From DASXUX01 sp036504595 (GTDB lineage: Bacteria; Planctomycetota; SZUA-567; H5-PLA8): DNA of 64,000 nt. The notes below the pieces were generated by a model. That model made no database searches and was not told the origin of the DNA. It was given only the letters and a program-made list of their open reading frames with translations. This document shows, one piece after another, positions 1-7,809 of the stretch (its first letter is position 1; each line of letters begins with the position of its first letter). Position numbers and translations under genes: made by a program. The stretch lies in assembly GCA_036504595.1 (NCBI GenBank), contig DASXUX010000065.1, forward strand, positions 1 to 64,000, given 5' to 3'.

Positions 1-206
1 ATGGCCGGTTCTTCATCGCCGAGGTTGATGGCCATCGACATCAGGCCGGCCAGAGTGATGATCAGGGCGTGCAGCAAAATCGAGACGATCCACCACGGTG
101 TCTGCCCCGACACCGCGTATAGAAACGGCTGGTCGCCCTCCGCCGGCTGCTGCTCCTCTTCCTGAGCCTCCTCCAGCTCCTCCGGTTCGACTTGGTCTTT
201 AGCCAT
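1..206 (-). CDS. N-terminus of a membrane protein of unknown function (runs off window)
   Basis: Only the first 68 or so codons are inside the window; the gene continues past base 1. The start ATG (minus strand, 206-204) is preceded by a strong AGGAGGGG ribosome site about 7 bases upstream. The visible protein has a very acidic, Glu/Gln-rich cytoplasmic head (residues 5-30) and then one hydrophobic helix (about 42-62, WWIVSILLHALIITLAG). A charged head followed by one helix near the N-terminus is seen in TonB-like and VWA-type membrane proteins of the PVC group, but nothing visible here decides between these or another family. Function is left open. Confidence 0.7.
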   Translation of the reverse strand, partial: MAKDQVEPEELEEAQEEEQQPAEGDQPFLYAVSGQTPWWIVSILLHALIITLAGLMSMAINLGDEEPA

Positions 207-440
207 GGAACTTCCCCTCCTTGCGCCCCGGATCCCGTCTTTAGCCCAGACAAACACACGGGCACCGATATGCTATCGTCGCAGTATGCCCGTAGTTTAT
301 CAGTATCAAAATATAGCAGTTCGAAATATAAAGGCCATAGAAAAAAACGGTACTTGGCGCGACAGCGCCTCGGAGCCGCGCGATGATGCAGCCTTTAAGC
401 TTCAGGAGACGTTTGGGGGTGAAGGGGTGGCGGTCCGGAC

Positions 441-459
441 GCCCCGAACTTCACGGGGC
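441..459. terminator. GC-rich hairpin after the Cys-rich gene
   Basis: GCCCCG-AACTTCA-CGGGGC forms a 6-bp stem with a 7-base loop, about 20 bases beyond the stop codon of the small minus-strand gene. No U-tract follows in either direction, so intrinsic termination is doubtful. It may instead be one more of the palindromes common in this window. The rest of 207-477 shows nothing recognisable. Confidence 0.25.
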
Positions 460-477
460 GGCCAAGAAGCAAGCGGG

Positions 478-801
478 TTAGACGCGGAAGAGTCGGGCGA
501 GATTCTCGCGAGCTTTGCCTTCCTTCGCATGCTGCTCGGATCGCGGCGACATCTTCTTCTTCTCGTCTTGCAGACGCGCTCCCTGCTTTATCTTGAAGAA
601 CGCGCACGCATTCTTTCCCACCCGGTCAAAAACGAATTCCGCCTTTGACTCCCGGCACTTCGTGTAGCTGTACTCGTCGTAGAACGCACAGTTCGCACAG
701 CAGTGCAGCCATGACGAGCACTGCTCGCACACGGCGTCTGCCGGCATGGGCGCGTCCACGCCCTGAGTGATGGTTTTGCTACACTTGTAGCACGATGCCA
801 T
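478..801 (-). CDS. Small cysteine-rich (zinc-ribbon-like) protein, 107 aa
   Basis: The protein has ordered Cys pairs: CYKC at residues 4-7, CEQC near 25-28, a CCANC cluster near 34-38, and single Cys near 49 and 66. This pattern suggests one or two bound zinc ions. The C-terminal third is Lys/Arg/Glu-rich and probably helical. GGAG lies about 9 bases before the ATG, supporting the start at 801. No signal peptide or membrane segment is seen, so it is probably cytoplasmic. The gene stands alone between two non-coding stretches and I do not recognise the family. Coding status is supported by the non-random Cys spacing and the ribosome site. Confidence 0.75.
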   Translation of the reverse strand: MASCYKCSKTITQGVDAPMPADAVCEQCSSWLHCCANCAFYDEYSYTKCRESKAEFVFDRVGKNACAFFKIKQGARLQDEKKKMSPRSEQHAKEGKARENLARLFRV

Positions 802-1467
802 AGAACGATTCTCCTACATTCCCGTCATCCGGACGGGCTCGGTTTGCGGTTAGAAATCCTGCCTGAAAGCACAGCCACTGGTGCGTCGGCCTCAAATTTC
901 GGTCATCAAAGACTGCGAAGGACTCAATTCCGGCTAAACGGCGCAAATGCGCCGGTCATCCTGTTTCAGAGTTCTCGCTGGCCAAGGGGGCGACAATCTG
1001 AGGTGCTGAACAAGCGCCAACGTATTCGGCTCGACACCACAGGCTGTGCTGTTTAATGGTTTCGGCCATCTAGCAGCCGTCTTGCACACAAAATGCCATC
1101 CCTGGTCAAATCAGTCACCGGCGGCAGATACCTTTTCAGGTAATCTTTGTGGCTGCCGATTTTCGAGGGGATAGAAGCCTGTCAAGACCGACTAATGGTT
1201 CTTAACTCCCCGCTCTCGGCTTGTCAACAAAGACTTTAGGAAAAATTTTGCCACCTTCGTACCTGCAACGTGCACCTCTGGGGCGCTATGACAGGAAGCA
1301 ACACGTCTGCCAAAGCCGATATGCTGCCCTCATGCACGCACGTTTAACGTTAAATACTCCGTGCTTCAGCTCAATTTGCTCCCGGCCCGTGCGCCACGCT
1401 TGTGCACCATGGCTAAAAAAGCACGTTAACGCGACCGCATTGTTGCCAACCCCGGCACTTTGCGCCC
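802..1467. other. Non-coding stretch, no recognised gene
   Basis: About 670 bases of mixed composition separate the Cys-rich gene from the acyltransferase gene. Short open frames exist on both strands but none looks like a protein. Visible structures are a small dyad CCCGTC-ATCCG-GACGGG just upstream of the Cys-rich gene (about 823-839) and a perfect 12-bp palindrome TTTAACGTTAAA at 1343-1354. No tRNA or riboswitch was recognised. Confidence 0.5.
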
Positions 1468-2541
1468 CTACGCCGTCGTCACGTTTGCCGCAACGGCAGT
1501 AGCGCAATCCTCCGGAATTGCGGCCGTCACTCTCGGCGGCAGCCCATCCGCACCGAGCACTTCACCCGCCGGCCGAGTCTTCCAGCGCTTGTGGCCCCAA
1601 AGCCATTGTTCTGGATAAGTACGCACGGCTTTTTCGATCGCCGCGTTGATGCGCGCCGTGACGGCCTTCACGTCCGCCTCGCGATTTTCGCTGCGCGGAT
1701 GCTCGATAACGTCCCACACGCGCAGCACGTGATGCAATCCGTCCGGCAAGCGGTTCAGCGTCGAAACAATAATCGGCGTGCCCGTCGCTATGTGCAGATC
1801 CGCCGGCGATGAAATCGTGGATGCCAGCGTCCCAAAGCACGGCACAAAAACCCCGACGTTCCCGCCGTTTTGGTCCACCGACATCGTCACGATGCCGCCC
1901 TTGTCGAGCAATTTCTTCAGCTTCCAGAGCACCTTCCATTTTTCGATGATCGTGTTTCCCGAACGCTCGCGAATCTCTTTTACCAGTTCGTCAATGTACG
2001 GATTCTCGATCGGCCGCGCGACCGACTGCAGCGGATATCCCATTAACGAAACCGAGTACCCGCACAGTTCCCAGTTGCCATGGTGAGCCGGCACGCAGAG
2101 CAATCCTTTGCCCCGCGCGAGCAAATCATCGAAGCGCTTCAGTTCCGAAAAATCGACAAGCGCGCCCACGTTTTCGCGCGTGAGTTTTCGCATGCGCGCA
2201 AATTCGACGACGCTCAGCGCCATGTGCTGGAAGTACTGTCGGCAAAGGCGCTCCTTCTCTTCGCGCGTTTTCTCGCCGCGAAAAGCAATCTCCATGTGCT
2301 GCAAGACGAGCTTGCGCCGCCGCCGGTCCAGTCGCCAGTACAACCACCCCACCCCGCGCCCAAACCACAACGCGGCCCTTTGCGGCAGCAGATTCAGAAA
2401 CGTCATGAGCAGTTGGACGATCGCGTAAACCTGCCGGTCCAGAAATGGATCCCGCGGCTTGCGCTTGGGCGCCAATACCGGCGCACCTGGCTGCGTCGCC
2501 TTCTCATCTTTCCGGGGCTCTAAAGTGCTGGTCTGATTCAT
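1468..2541 (-). CDS. LpxL/HtrB-like lipid A (lysophospholipid) acyltransferase
   Basis: About 357 aa. Family members move an acyl chain from acyl-ACP to a lipid A precursor, or to a related phosphoglycolipid, at the inner face of the cytoplasmic membrane. The catalytic HX4E motif is present as HHGNWE in the first half. Downstream are SVDQNGG and the conserved tail region around YPEQWLWGHKRWKTRP, both typical of the family. A hydrophobic N-terminal anchor (QLLMTFLNLL and following) fits membrane association. The open frame extends upstream to 2580, but I chose the ATG at 2541 (MNQTST) because the extra codons are encoded by a dispersed palindromic repeat. The last codons (CATAVAANV) overlap a GCAATCCTCC-type palindrome at 1499-1525. 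Standing alone, it gives no operon clue to the lipid made. Confidence 0.9.
   Translation of the reverse strand: MNQTSTLEPRKDEKATQPGAPVLAPKRKPRDPFLDRQVYAIVQLLMTFLNLLPQRAALWFGRGVGWLYWRLDRRRRKLVLQHMEIAFRGEKTREEKERLCRQYFQHMALSVVEFARMRKLTRENVGALVDFSELKRFDDLLARGKGLLCVPAHHGNWELCGYSVSLMGYPLQSVARPIENPYIDELVKEIRERSGNTIIEKWKVLWKLKKLLDKGGIVTMSVDQNGGNVGVFVPCFGTLASTISSPADLHIATGTPIIVSTLNRLPDGLHHVLRVWDVIEHPRSENREADVKAVTARINAAIEKAVRTYPEQWLWGHKRWKTRPAGEVLGADGLPPRVTAAIPEDCATAVAANVTTA
1499..1525. repeat. In-frame palindrome, GCAAT-loop-ATTGC family
   Basis: The sequence around GCAATCCTCCGGAATTGC folds into a short hairpin and is read through in frame near the C-terminus of the acyltransferase. A longer relative lies inside the TPR gene at 43931-43992. 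Confidence 0.6.
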
Positions 2542-2557
2542 CGTCGGCCTAAAATTG

Positions 2558-2659
2558 TACCGCAGGCCTCCGGCCTGCACAACATAGCGCCGCAGCCCTC
2601 CGGCCTGCCCTCCGGTTCCCCTCTCCCCCGCGAGGGAGAGGGGTTAGGGGTGAGGGGGC
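2558..2659. repeat. Cluster of dispersed palindromes (GCAGGC family plus 48-bp family)
   Basis: 2558-2596 contains CGCAGGCCTCCGGCCTGC followed by ACAACATAG and a second GC-rich hairpin. Almost the same 39 bases recur at 3788-3826. Directly after it, 2612-2659 is a 48-bp unit with the stem CCCCTCTCCC/GGGAGAGGGG plus a TTAGGGGTGAGGGGG tail. This unit is found with no mismatch at 23545-23592 inside a coding sequence. The cluster lies between the divergent acyltransferase and amidohydrolase genes. Confidence 0.9.
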
Positions 2660-2696
2660 CTCCGCAGCGTTTCCGCCCATCTCCCCGCCCTACCGT

Positions 2697-2717
2697 TCCT
2701 GCCTCCTGCCTCCTGCC
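2697..2717. repeat. Heptamer tandem array, 3 x TCCTGCC
   Basis: Three perfect head-to-tail copies of TCCTGCC lie about 60 bases before the amidohydrolase start. This is one of several short tandem arrays in the window that have different unit sequences. Confidence 0.85.
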
Positions 2718-2776
2718 TACTCGCCGCTCCAGTTTCTCCCCTTCTCCTCTTCTATGTCCCGGCTATCCTGTCGCCC

Positions 2777-3817
2777 GTGAGCGTTCCGATCATCGACCTC
2801 CACACCCACCTCGCCGGCGTCGGCCACGGCGGCACCGGTTGCTTCATCGCGCCCCGCAAGTTCGACTCCCTCTACTTCCGCGGCATGTGCTGGCTGCTCG
2901 GCATCAGCGGCGCCGACCGCCGCCAACGCTTCGATCAAGCCTACCTGGCCCGCCTCGACCAGCACGTCCAGCAAGCCGTCGAAAACAACGCTCTCGACGC
3001 CATCGTCGTCTATGCTCACGACCGCGTCTACAACGACTCCGGCCAAGCTCCCGACGCCGCGCAGGAACTCTTTGTCCCCAACGAATACGCCTTCGCGTGC
3101 GCCGAGCGCGACGGCATGCGCGGCCGCTACCTGCCCGCGATGTCCGTGCACCCCTATCGTCCCGACGCGCTCGAAGAAACCGCCAAGTGGATCGAGCGCG
3201 GCGCCGTGGCGATGAAGTGGCTGCCCAATTCGCAGGGCATGGACCCGTCCGACAAACGCTGCTTCCCGATCTACGAACTTCTCGCGCGCAAACACATCCC
3301 GCTCATCGTCCACACCGCCGGCGAACATACGGTCACTGTCATCCGCCCCGACCTCGGCAGCCCTCTGCCGTTGCGCGAAGCACTCGGCCGCGGCGTCACC
3401 GTCGTCCTTGCGCATTCCGGCACCCACAGCGGCTTCTTCGACCACGACTGGAGCGCCGACTTCCGCGAACTCGTGACGCGGTACCCGCACTGCTACGGCG
3501 ACTGCTCCGCCTTCTGCACGCCGGGCCGAACCCGCTGGATCACCCGCTTCGCTCGCGATGAGCAGATCCTGAACAATCTCATCCACGGCAGCGATTTCCC
3601 CGTTCCTCCCTCCGCATTCAGTTCCGTCTTTACGCTCGGCCTGAACCAGGCGTGGCGCATCTCGCGCTTGAAAAGTTTCCTGCAGCGCGATATCGCCATC
3701 AAACGCGCCTGCCAGTTCCCCGATTCCGTCTTCACGCGCGCCGCCGAAGTCCTCGGCCAGTCCGCGTTGGAGCGTTGGCGGGTTCTGTACCGCAGGCCTC
3801 CGGCCTGCACAACATAG
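2777..3817 (+). CDS. Amidohydrolase-2-type metal-dependent hydrolase, 346 aa
   Basis: A TIM-barrel hydrolase of the amidohydrolase superfamily. Visible metal and active-site positions in order are IDLHTH (HxH on strand 1, residues 6-11), a Lys/Trp strand GAVAMKWLPNSQGM, PLIVHTAGEHT, VVLAHSGTHSGFF and IHGSDFPVPP (strand-8 Asp). The substrate cannot be told from sequence; relatives act as decarboxylases or lactone hydrolases. It has no signal peptide and is probably cytoplasmic. The start is GTG at 2777, placed directly before the strand-1 motif; no strong ribosome site is seen. The last nine codons (RRPPACTT and stop) lie in a copy of the 39-bp palindromic repeat, so the native C-terminus appears to have been replaced by repeat sequence. 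Confidence 0.88.
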   Translation: MSVPIIDLHTHLAGVGHGGTGCFIAPRKFDSLYFRGMCWLLGISGADRRQRFDQAYLARLDQHVQQAVENNALDAIVVYAHDRVYNDSGQAPDAAQELFVPNEYAFACAERDGMRGRYLPAMSVHPYRPDALEETAKWIERGAVAMKWLPNSQGMDPSDKRCFPIYELLARKHIPLIVHTAGEHTVTVIRPDLGSPLPLREALGRGVTVVLAHSGTHSGFFDHDWSADFRELVTRYPHCYGDCSAFCTPGRTRWITRFARDEQILNNLIHGSDFPVPPSAFSSVFTLGLNQAWRISRLKSFLQRDIAIKRACQFPDSVFTRAAEVLGQSALERWRVLYRRPPACTT

Positions 3818-3840
3818 TGCCGCAGGCGTCCCCGCCTGCC
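3788..3840. repeat. Second copy of the GCAGGC palindrome pair, overlapping a stop codon
   Basis: 3788-3826 matches 2558-2596 almost base for base, and a variant hairpin GCAGGCG-TCCC-CGCCTGC follows. The copy supplies the final codons and stop of the amidohydrolase and ends just before the ribosome site (AAGGAG, 3845-3850) of the next gene. Confidence 0.9.
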
Positions 3841-3858
3841 CATGAAGGAGCCCCTCTC

Positions 3859-4521
3859 ATGACTTCGTGCCGTTTCCCCGCGTCTCCGCGTCCCCGCGTC
3901 CCCGCGTCATTGCTTCTTGCCCTGCTGTTTCTCGCCGCACAGACTCGCGCCGAATCCCTCCCCGACTTCGAAACCGACCAGCAAGCCGACGTTTGGCTCC
4001 GTGCGAACAGTAAGTTCTACAAAACCATGGCCGAGAACGCCGACAAGCGCGGCGGGTACAGCATCAGCCGCAACAACGACACGCCCGGCGGCCTGGCGTA
4101 CTTTAAGGAGGGCCACGGCCACATTGAACTCAACGACCGCCTCAAAGGCCCGCATCGCGTCAGCATCATCATCTTCGAAATGACCAACCTCTATCAGGAA
4201 CACCGCCACCAGGAAGTCGCCGACCGCGTTCGCAAAGGCAAGCTCGAAAGCCCCCAGATTTTCGGCCTCCTGCGCGAAACGATCGAATACGACGGCCTCC
4301 GCCTGCACCGCGACGTGCTGCTGGAACTCAAGCCCGTCCTCGGAACGATGCCCGACGCGATGTTCACCTGGGTCTGCCACGCCAAGAGCTTCGACACCTA
4401 CCAGTTGCCCTTCGTCTACGACTACATCAAGGCCCAGGAATCCAGCGGCCACACCGCGCACTACTGGAAGCTCTTCGAAAAACATCGCGCCGAATTTATG
4501 AAATCAGAACCGCGACCGTAA
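3859..4521 (+). CDS. Secreted protein of unknown function, 220 aa
   Basis: The ATG at 3859 follows AAGGAG by 8 bases. An N-terminal signal peptide is evident: a basic, Pro-rich start, a core SLLLALLFLAAQ, then a cut near TRAES. The Pro/Arg-rich start is encoded by a CCCCGCGT octamer array (3876-3907). The mature part is globular, with a Gly-rich strand (GGLAYFKEGHGHIEL) and a helix IIIFEMTNLYQEHRHQEVAD. These loosely recall secreted zinc-peptidase-like proteins, but no HExxH is present and I assign no activity. The last codons (EPRP, stop) come from a module that recurs at about 29537-29565. The gene starts 42 bases after the amidohydrolase stop and may be cotranscribed with it. Confidence 0.8.
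   Translation: MTSCRFPASPRPRVPASLLLALLFLAAQTRAESLPDFETDQQADVWLRANSKFYKTMAENADKRGGYSISRNNDTPGGLAYFKEGHGHIELNDRLKGPHRVSIIIFEMTNLYQEHRHQEVADRVRKGKLESPQIFGLLRETIEYDGLRLHRDVLLELKPVLGTMPDAMFTWVCHAKSFDTYQLPFVYDYIKAQESSGHTAHYWKLFEKHRAEFMKSEPRP
3876..3907. repeat. Octamer array, 4 x CCCCGCGT, inside a signal peptide
   Basis: Four units (one with a C-to-T change) lie in frame and encode the SPRPRVPA stretch just before the hydrophobic core of the secreted protein's signal peptide. Confidence 0.85.
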
Positions 4522-5085
4522 GGGAGCGGCCTTCCGCGTATCACGACGTGCCCCGTCGCATCACGGGCGTCCCGCGACCGTGCCCCAACTCCGCCGCACG
4601 CGTTCTCTTGTACAAAACTGCACCGTGCGTCGTAGGACATTTCGCCGAATTGTCCCCCTCCTCTTCACCCCAACGTCTGTAAAAAAGTGCACATGTGGTG
4701 GTGTGCCACTGCATCCGGCTGCGGCACCACCGCCTTCACTCCGGTTCAATAGAGTTTCCAGCAGCGCCGCCACCTCTCCTGTAAAATAATGCACATGTGG
4801 TGAACATCCTCGACTTGCCCGCCGTTCGCCCTCCGCCCATTTCTGTCCAAGACCGCACGCTGTGTCGTGCCATTGCTGGCGTGCCCAGCCGTGCCGCGAG
4901 CTCGCGCCAGCGGTCTCAATTCGCGATTCAATTCTGTCCAAGAACGCACATGTGCACGATCCTAAGTCTTGGCTTTTACAGGACACTACTGGCAAGGCAT
5001 AATGTCCAACAAGGCCCTCCATAACTATGACGATAGAGTTCATTTATTATTGCGAACATTTTGGCTGATTTTTGGTGAATATTTT
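4503..5085. repeat. Composite intergenic repeat element, copy 1
   Basis: Three modules are visible. (i) 4504-4530, TCAGAACCG...GGGAGCGGC, overlaps the stop of the upstream gene. (ii) Five degenerate units of the form CTGTnnAAAnnnGCACATGTGG lie at about 4603-4632 (diverged), 4677-4700, 4779-4803, 4843-4866 (diverged) and 4934-4958. (iii) An AT-rich tail at 4981-5085 contains CAAGGCATAATGTCCAAC and ATAACTATGACGAT. All three modules recur at 29319-29775. The element lies between two convergent genes and no protein was found in it. Confidence 0.8.
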
Positions 5086-5109
5086 TGCGTGTGCCTGGAA
5101 TCCAGGCGG

Positions 5110-5232
5110 CAGGGCTTTTCAAAAGTCGGTGGGGCGGGCGTCCCTGCCCGCCTCGTTGACGTTCCTCCCGGCGGGCAGGGACGCCCGCCCTACCTTTCTC
5201 TTTGCTGTCACGACGACTTTTGAAAAGCCCTG
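5110..5232. mobile_element. MITE-like element, 123 bp, with 19-bp TIRs and 10-bp flanking direct repeat
   Basis: The left end CAGGGCTTTTCAAAAGTCG (5110-5128) is the exact reverse complement of the right end (5214-5232). The direct repeat ATCCAGGCGG is found immediately outside both ends (5100-5109 and 5233-5242), as expected for a target-site duplication. The interior has no open frame. It holds a second inverted pair, GGCGGGCGTCCCTGCCCGCC at 5133-5152 and its complement at 5170-5189. The element sits just after the stop of the C25-like peptidase gene. A non-autonomous mobile element is the simplest reading; no transposase is in the window. Confidence 0.85.
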
Positions 5233-5248
5233 ATCCAGGCGGAGCGTC

Positions 5249-7696
5249 TCACGGCTCATACGTCACCCGGTACTCCAGGCGCTCAATGGCGTTGACGATG
5301 CGGCCGTGGACCTGGTCGAAGTCGGCCAGGCGCACAGACCAGCGGTAGGTCCGCGACCCGTCGGCATTTTCGTCCGCGTAGTACGTCCCCTGCCAGCCCA
5401 GCGGCGCGGGCGGCTTCTGAACCTGCTCGATCTTCGCCACTCGGCGGCGCGTTGTGAACTCGGCGGTCGCGTACAGTTCTTCACGGTCGTACTCTTCGCT
5501 GCACCACGTTCGCCGCGCATAGACCCCCGCTCCACGCAACACGTAGAGGTCCTTGTTCGCCCACTTCTTCCAATCCTCCGGCACACACATCTTCACCGGC
5601 CACCATTGCGCCGGCGCGTGAACGGTTACCGTATCGCCGTCCACTGCAATACGGGCCGGCGCTGAACGCGGAGCTTGCGGCACGCGCATCGTGAATGCCG
5701 GATCGCCAAACTGAGTGCGGATGCGGAGCTGGTACCAATAAGCGCCGCCCGAACTCTCCTTCATGTCCATGAGGGTCACGATGGCGCTGTTCATCGAGCG
5801 CCGATGCGCCTGCCCGATGGTCTGGCCAGCCAGCACGCCGTTCCAGAACTCCATGCGCTGAGCTTCCTGCGGCGCGCAGCCGGGCCGTGAATTCCCGCTG
5901 AACGAGACCGCGCCCTTGCGGAACATGCGCGCAATCACCGAATGGTAGTCGGCCTCGCGATCCAGCGCCGCTGTGAGACATCCGCCGGACTCAATGACGA
6001 CCGGCGCCAGGAGCACGCCAGCATCCCAGTCGAACGTGTGTCCGAGTTCGTGCCACCAGGAATGGTCCATGTGCGCCAGAACCGCACAGCGCGCAAGGGG
6101 CGAGTCCTGTTCAAAGGTCTGTGCCCGCTTTCCTTTTTTGCCTTGCTCGGGAGCAACGATCCACTTCAGGTTCTCCTCGGTGTGGCGGTACGCGGCCTCA
6201 AAGCCAAAGTTCTCGAAGAGCTTTGCGTACGTGTTCTCCCAGCGCGCCTGGCATGCGCGGTCCTGCCATTCGGCATCCAGCAGCGACTTATACGTAAGAA
6301 CGCGGCTGGCATACAGCGTTGCGAAAGAGACGCTTTCGCCGATGACGCGTCCGATGCCGATTTCAGCGAACGGATCATCATCGGCGTTTGCGTAGGGAAG
6401 GTCGGAGGTGAGTTCGTCAACGACGCCGCCCCGGCCGATGATGGCCTGCGGAATCGCGTCGGGGAAGCCCACGAGGCACAAATGCTCCGGCGGCGCGCCC
6501 AGAACCTTGTAGATGCCGCGCAGATCGTCGCAGAGCTGTTCGGCTGTGGGCCAGGTGAGCCGCACGTCTGCCTTGCCCGCACCATTCCGGCTGCCCAGCG
6601 TGATCACGTAACGCTTGCCGTCGATCTGCACTGTGTCCCCGGTAGCGAAAGGGCCTTCGCCGGCGCCCGTGCATTTGCCGTCGCCATCCAGGTCGATGTT
6701 GAGCCGAAGGTCACGCTCCTGCGGCTTGCCGGTCAGAACGAACTCGTGCTCCTTGCCATCCAGAACAATGCGCCCTGTCTTCGGCTTGGCTTGCGATTTC
6801 GGCGCTTCTCCTTTTAGTTCCACACCGTTGAAGGGGATTTTCCATCGCACCTCGTACGGCAGCGGCGCGACGAGTCCCTCGCGTCCGGCCGCCAAAAGCG
6901 CTCCAGCCAGCGACAGCTTCTTGATGACCGTCTTGCTTCGGTCAAATGGGTTCACAGCCGCCAGGTAGGTCACCGGAAGTCCGCGTTTCCGTGCCCACGT
7001 GATGACCTCACGCGCACCGGCAAGTTCTGTTACTTGCTCCGCGACCTTCTTCAGCCCCTGCAATCCGCCCGGAAATTTTCCAACCGCGATGACTTCCCGC
7101 CCCTGTAACCTGCGCAGTTCCTGTTCGGTCCGCTGCGACACGCCGGAGGCACCGACGAACAGCAGCGGCGCGCGCAATCGGGCCGCGAGCGGCGCGGCAA
7201 CAAGGCCCGCTTCGTAGTCGTCTTCCGGACAGACAACGGCTGCTGCGGACGTGCGCCAAAACGCCGCGCTCAATGCGCACGCGGCTTCGTCAGCGGAAGT
7301 CGCCCGCAGAATCCCGCAAGTGCGACCGGCGATGACGGTAGCGCCCGACTCCGTGCCAAGCAGCCATGCGGCGTCTGGCCGGTAGCGGCGAGCGTAGTCC
7401 TGGATTTCAGGCGAAAGTGTGCCGGTGGCGCCGGCCTCCGCGCCGGTGGTGGTGCCGGCCTCCGCGCCGGTGATCGCGATCAGCGCTGGCGCGCCTTGAT
7501 TGACGACGGTTGCCGCCGGCACTGCCGCCAGGAAGGCCATATCCTGCCAGGCCGGTTCGGGCGTGAGCGGCACCAGCAGGATCGCCCGCGAACCGGCAGC
7601 CGGGGTCTTCTCGGCCGCAATGGCCGTACTGGCCGCGATCAGACCGAGCGTTCCAGCGATGCACAAGGCAAGTCGAGTGGCGGTAGCGCCTGTCAT
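5249..7696 (-). CDS. Secreted C25 (gingipain)-like cysteine peptidase, 815 aa
   Basis: A signal peptide occupies residues 1-28 (LALCIAGTLGLIAASTAIAA). Residues about 95-240 resemble a cell-wall-binding-repeat-2 type Rossmann-like region (RLRAPLLFVGASG, EVIAVGKFPGGL). The second half looks like a clan CD, C25-type peptidase: LCLVGFPDAIPQAII, the DLPYANADDDPFAEIGIGR strand, a His region AHMDHSWWHELGHTFDW, a candidate nucleophile in VIESGGCLTA, GAVSFSGNSRPG, and the closing QFGDPAFTMRVP. The His and Cys assignments come from comparison with gingipain layout, not an alignment. A C-terminal region of about 130 aa is probably a beta domain. Two in-frame GCCGGC palindromes (7425-7474) encode TGAEAGTTTGAEAG. 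Probable role: extracellular protein degradation. Confidence 0.75.
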   Translation of the reverse strand: MTGATATRLALCIAGTLGLIAASTAIAAEKTPAAGSRAILLVPLTPEPAWQDMAFLAAVPAATVVNQGAPALIAITGAEAGTTTGAEAGATGTLSPEIQDYARRYRPDAAWLLGTESGATVIAGRTCGILRATSADEAACALSAAFWRTSAAAVVCPEDDYEAGLVAAPLAARLRAPLLFVGASGVSQRTEQELRRLQGREVIAVGKFPGGLQGLKKVAEQVTELAGAREVITWARKRGLPVTYLAAVNPFDRSKTVIKKLSLAGALLAAGREGLVAPLPYEVRWKIPFNGVELKGEAPKSQAKPKTGRIVLDGKEHEFVLTGKPQERDLRLNIDLDGDGKCTGAGEGPFATGDTVQIDGKRYVITLGSRNGAGKADVRLTWPTAEQLCDDLRGIYKVLGAPPEHLCLVGFPDAIPQAIIGRGGVVDELTSDLPYANADDDPFAEIGIGRVIGESVSFATLYASRVLTYKSLLDAEWQDRACQARWENTYAKLFENFGFEAAYRHTEENLKWIVAPEQGKKGKRAQTFEQDSPLARCAVLAHMDHSWWHELGHTFDWDAGVLLAPVVIESGGCLTAALDREADYHSVIARMFRKGAVSFSGNSRPGCAPQEAQRMEFWNGVLAGQTIGQAHRRSMNSAIVTLMDMKESSGGAYWYQLRIRTQFGDPAFTMRVPQAPRSAPARIAVDGDTVTVHAPAQWWPVKMCVPEDWKKWANKDLYVLRGAGVYARRTWCSEEYDREELYATAEFTTRRRVAKIEQVQKPPAPLGWQGTYYADENADGSRTYRWSVRLADFDQVHGRIVNAIERLEYRVTYEP
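7425..7474. repeat. Two in-frame GCCGGC-CTCCG palindromes
   Basis: GCGCCGGCCTCCGCGCCGGTG and GTGCCGGCCTCCGCGCCGGTG lie 3 to 4 bases apart and are read through as TGAEAG repeats in the peptidase N-terminal region. Confidence 0.8.
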
Positions 7697-7809
7697 GGGC
7701 AGAACCCCAAGGTGATTTCTGTACTTTACTACGCGCCAAACAATGCGCTACTCCTTGACTCGCCTGCCGCGGGGGCACAGAGTGTGTTTTCTTCTACGGA
7801 GAAGAACGG

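Noticed and set aside
441..459. Intrinsic terminator for the Cys-rich gene
   Set aside because: Kept only as a low-confidence hairpin because no U-tract follows.
3652..3858. Upstream extension of the secreted protein gene into the amidohydrolase gene
   Set aside because: The in-frame ATG at 3859 has a good ribosome site and a signal peptide directly after it; the extension would bury the signal.
4603..4958. Possible CRISPR-like array of GCACATGTG units
   Set aside because: Units are degenerate and irregularly spaced, and the sequence between them is not of constant length.
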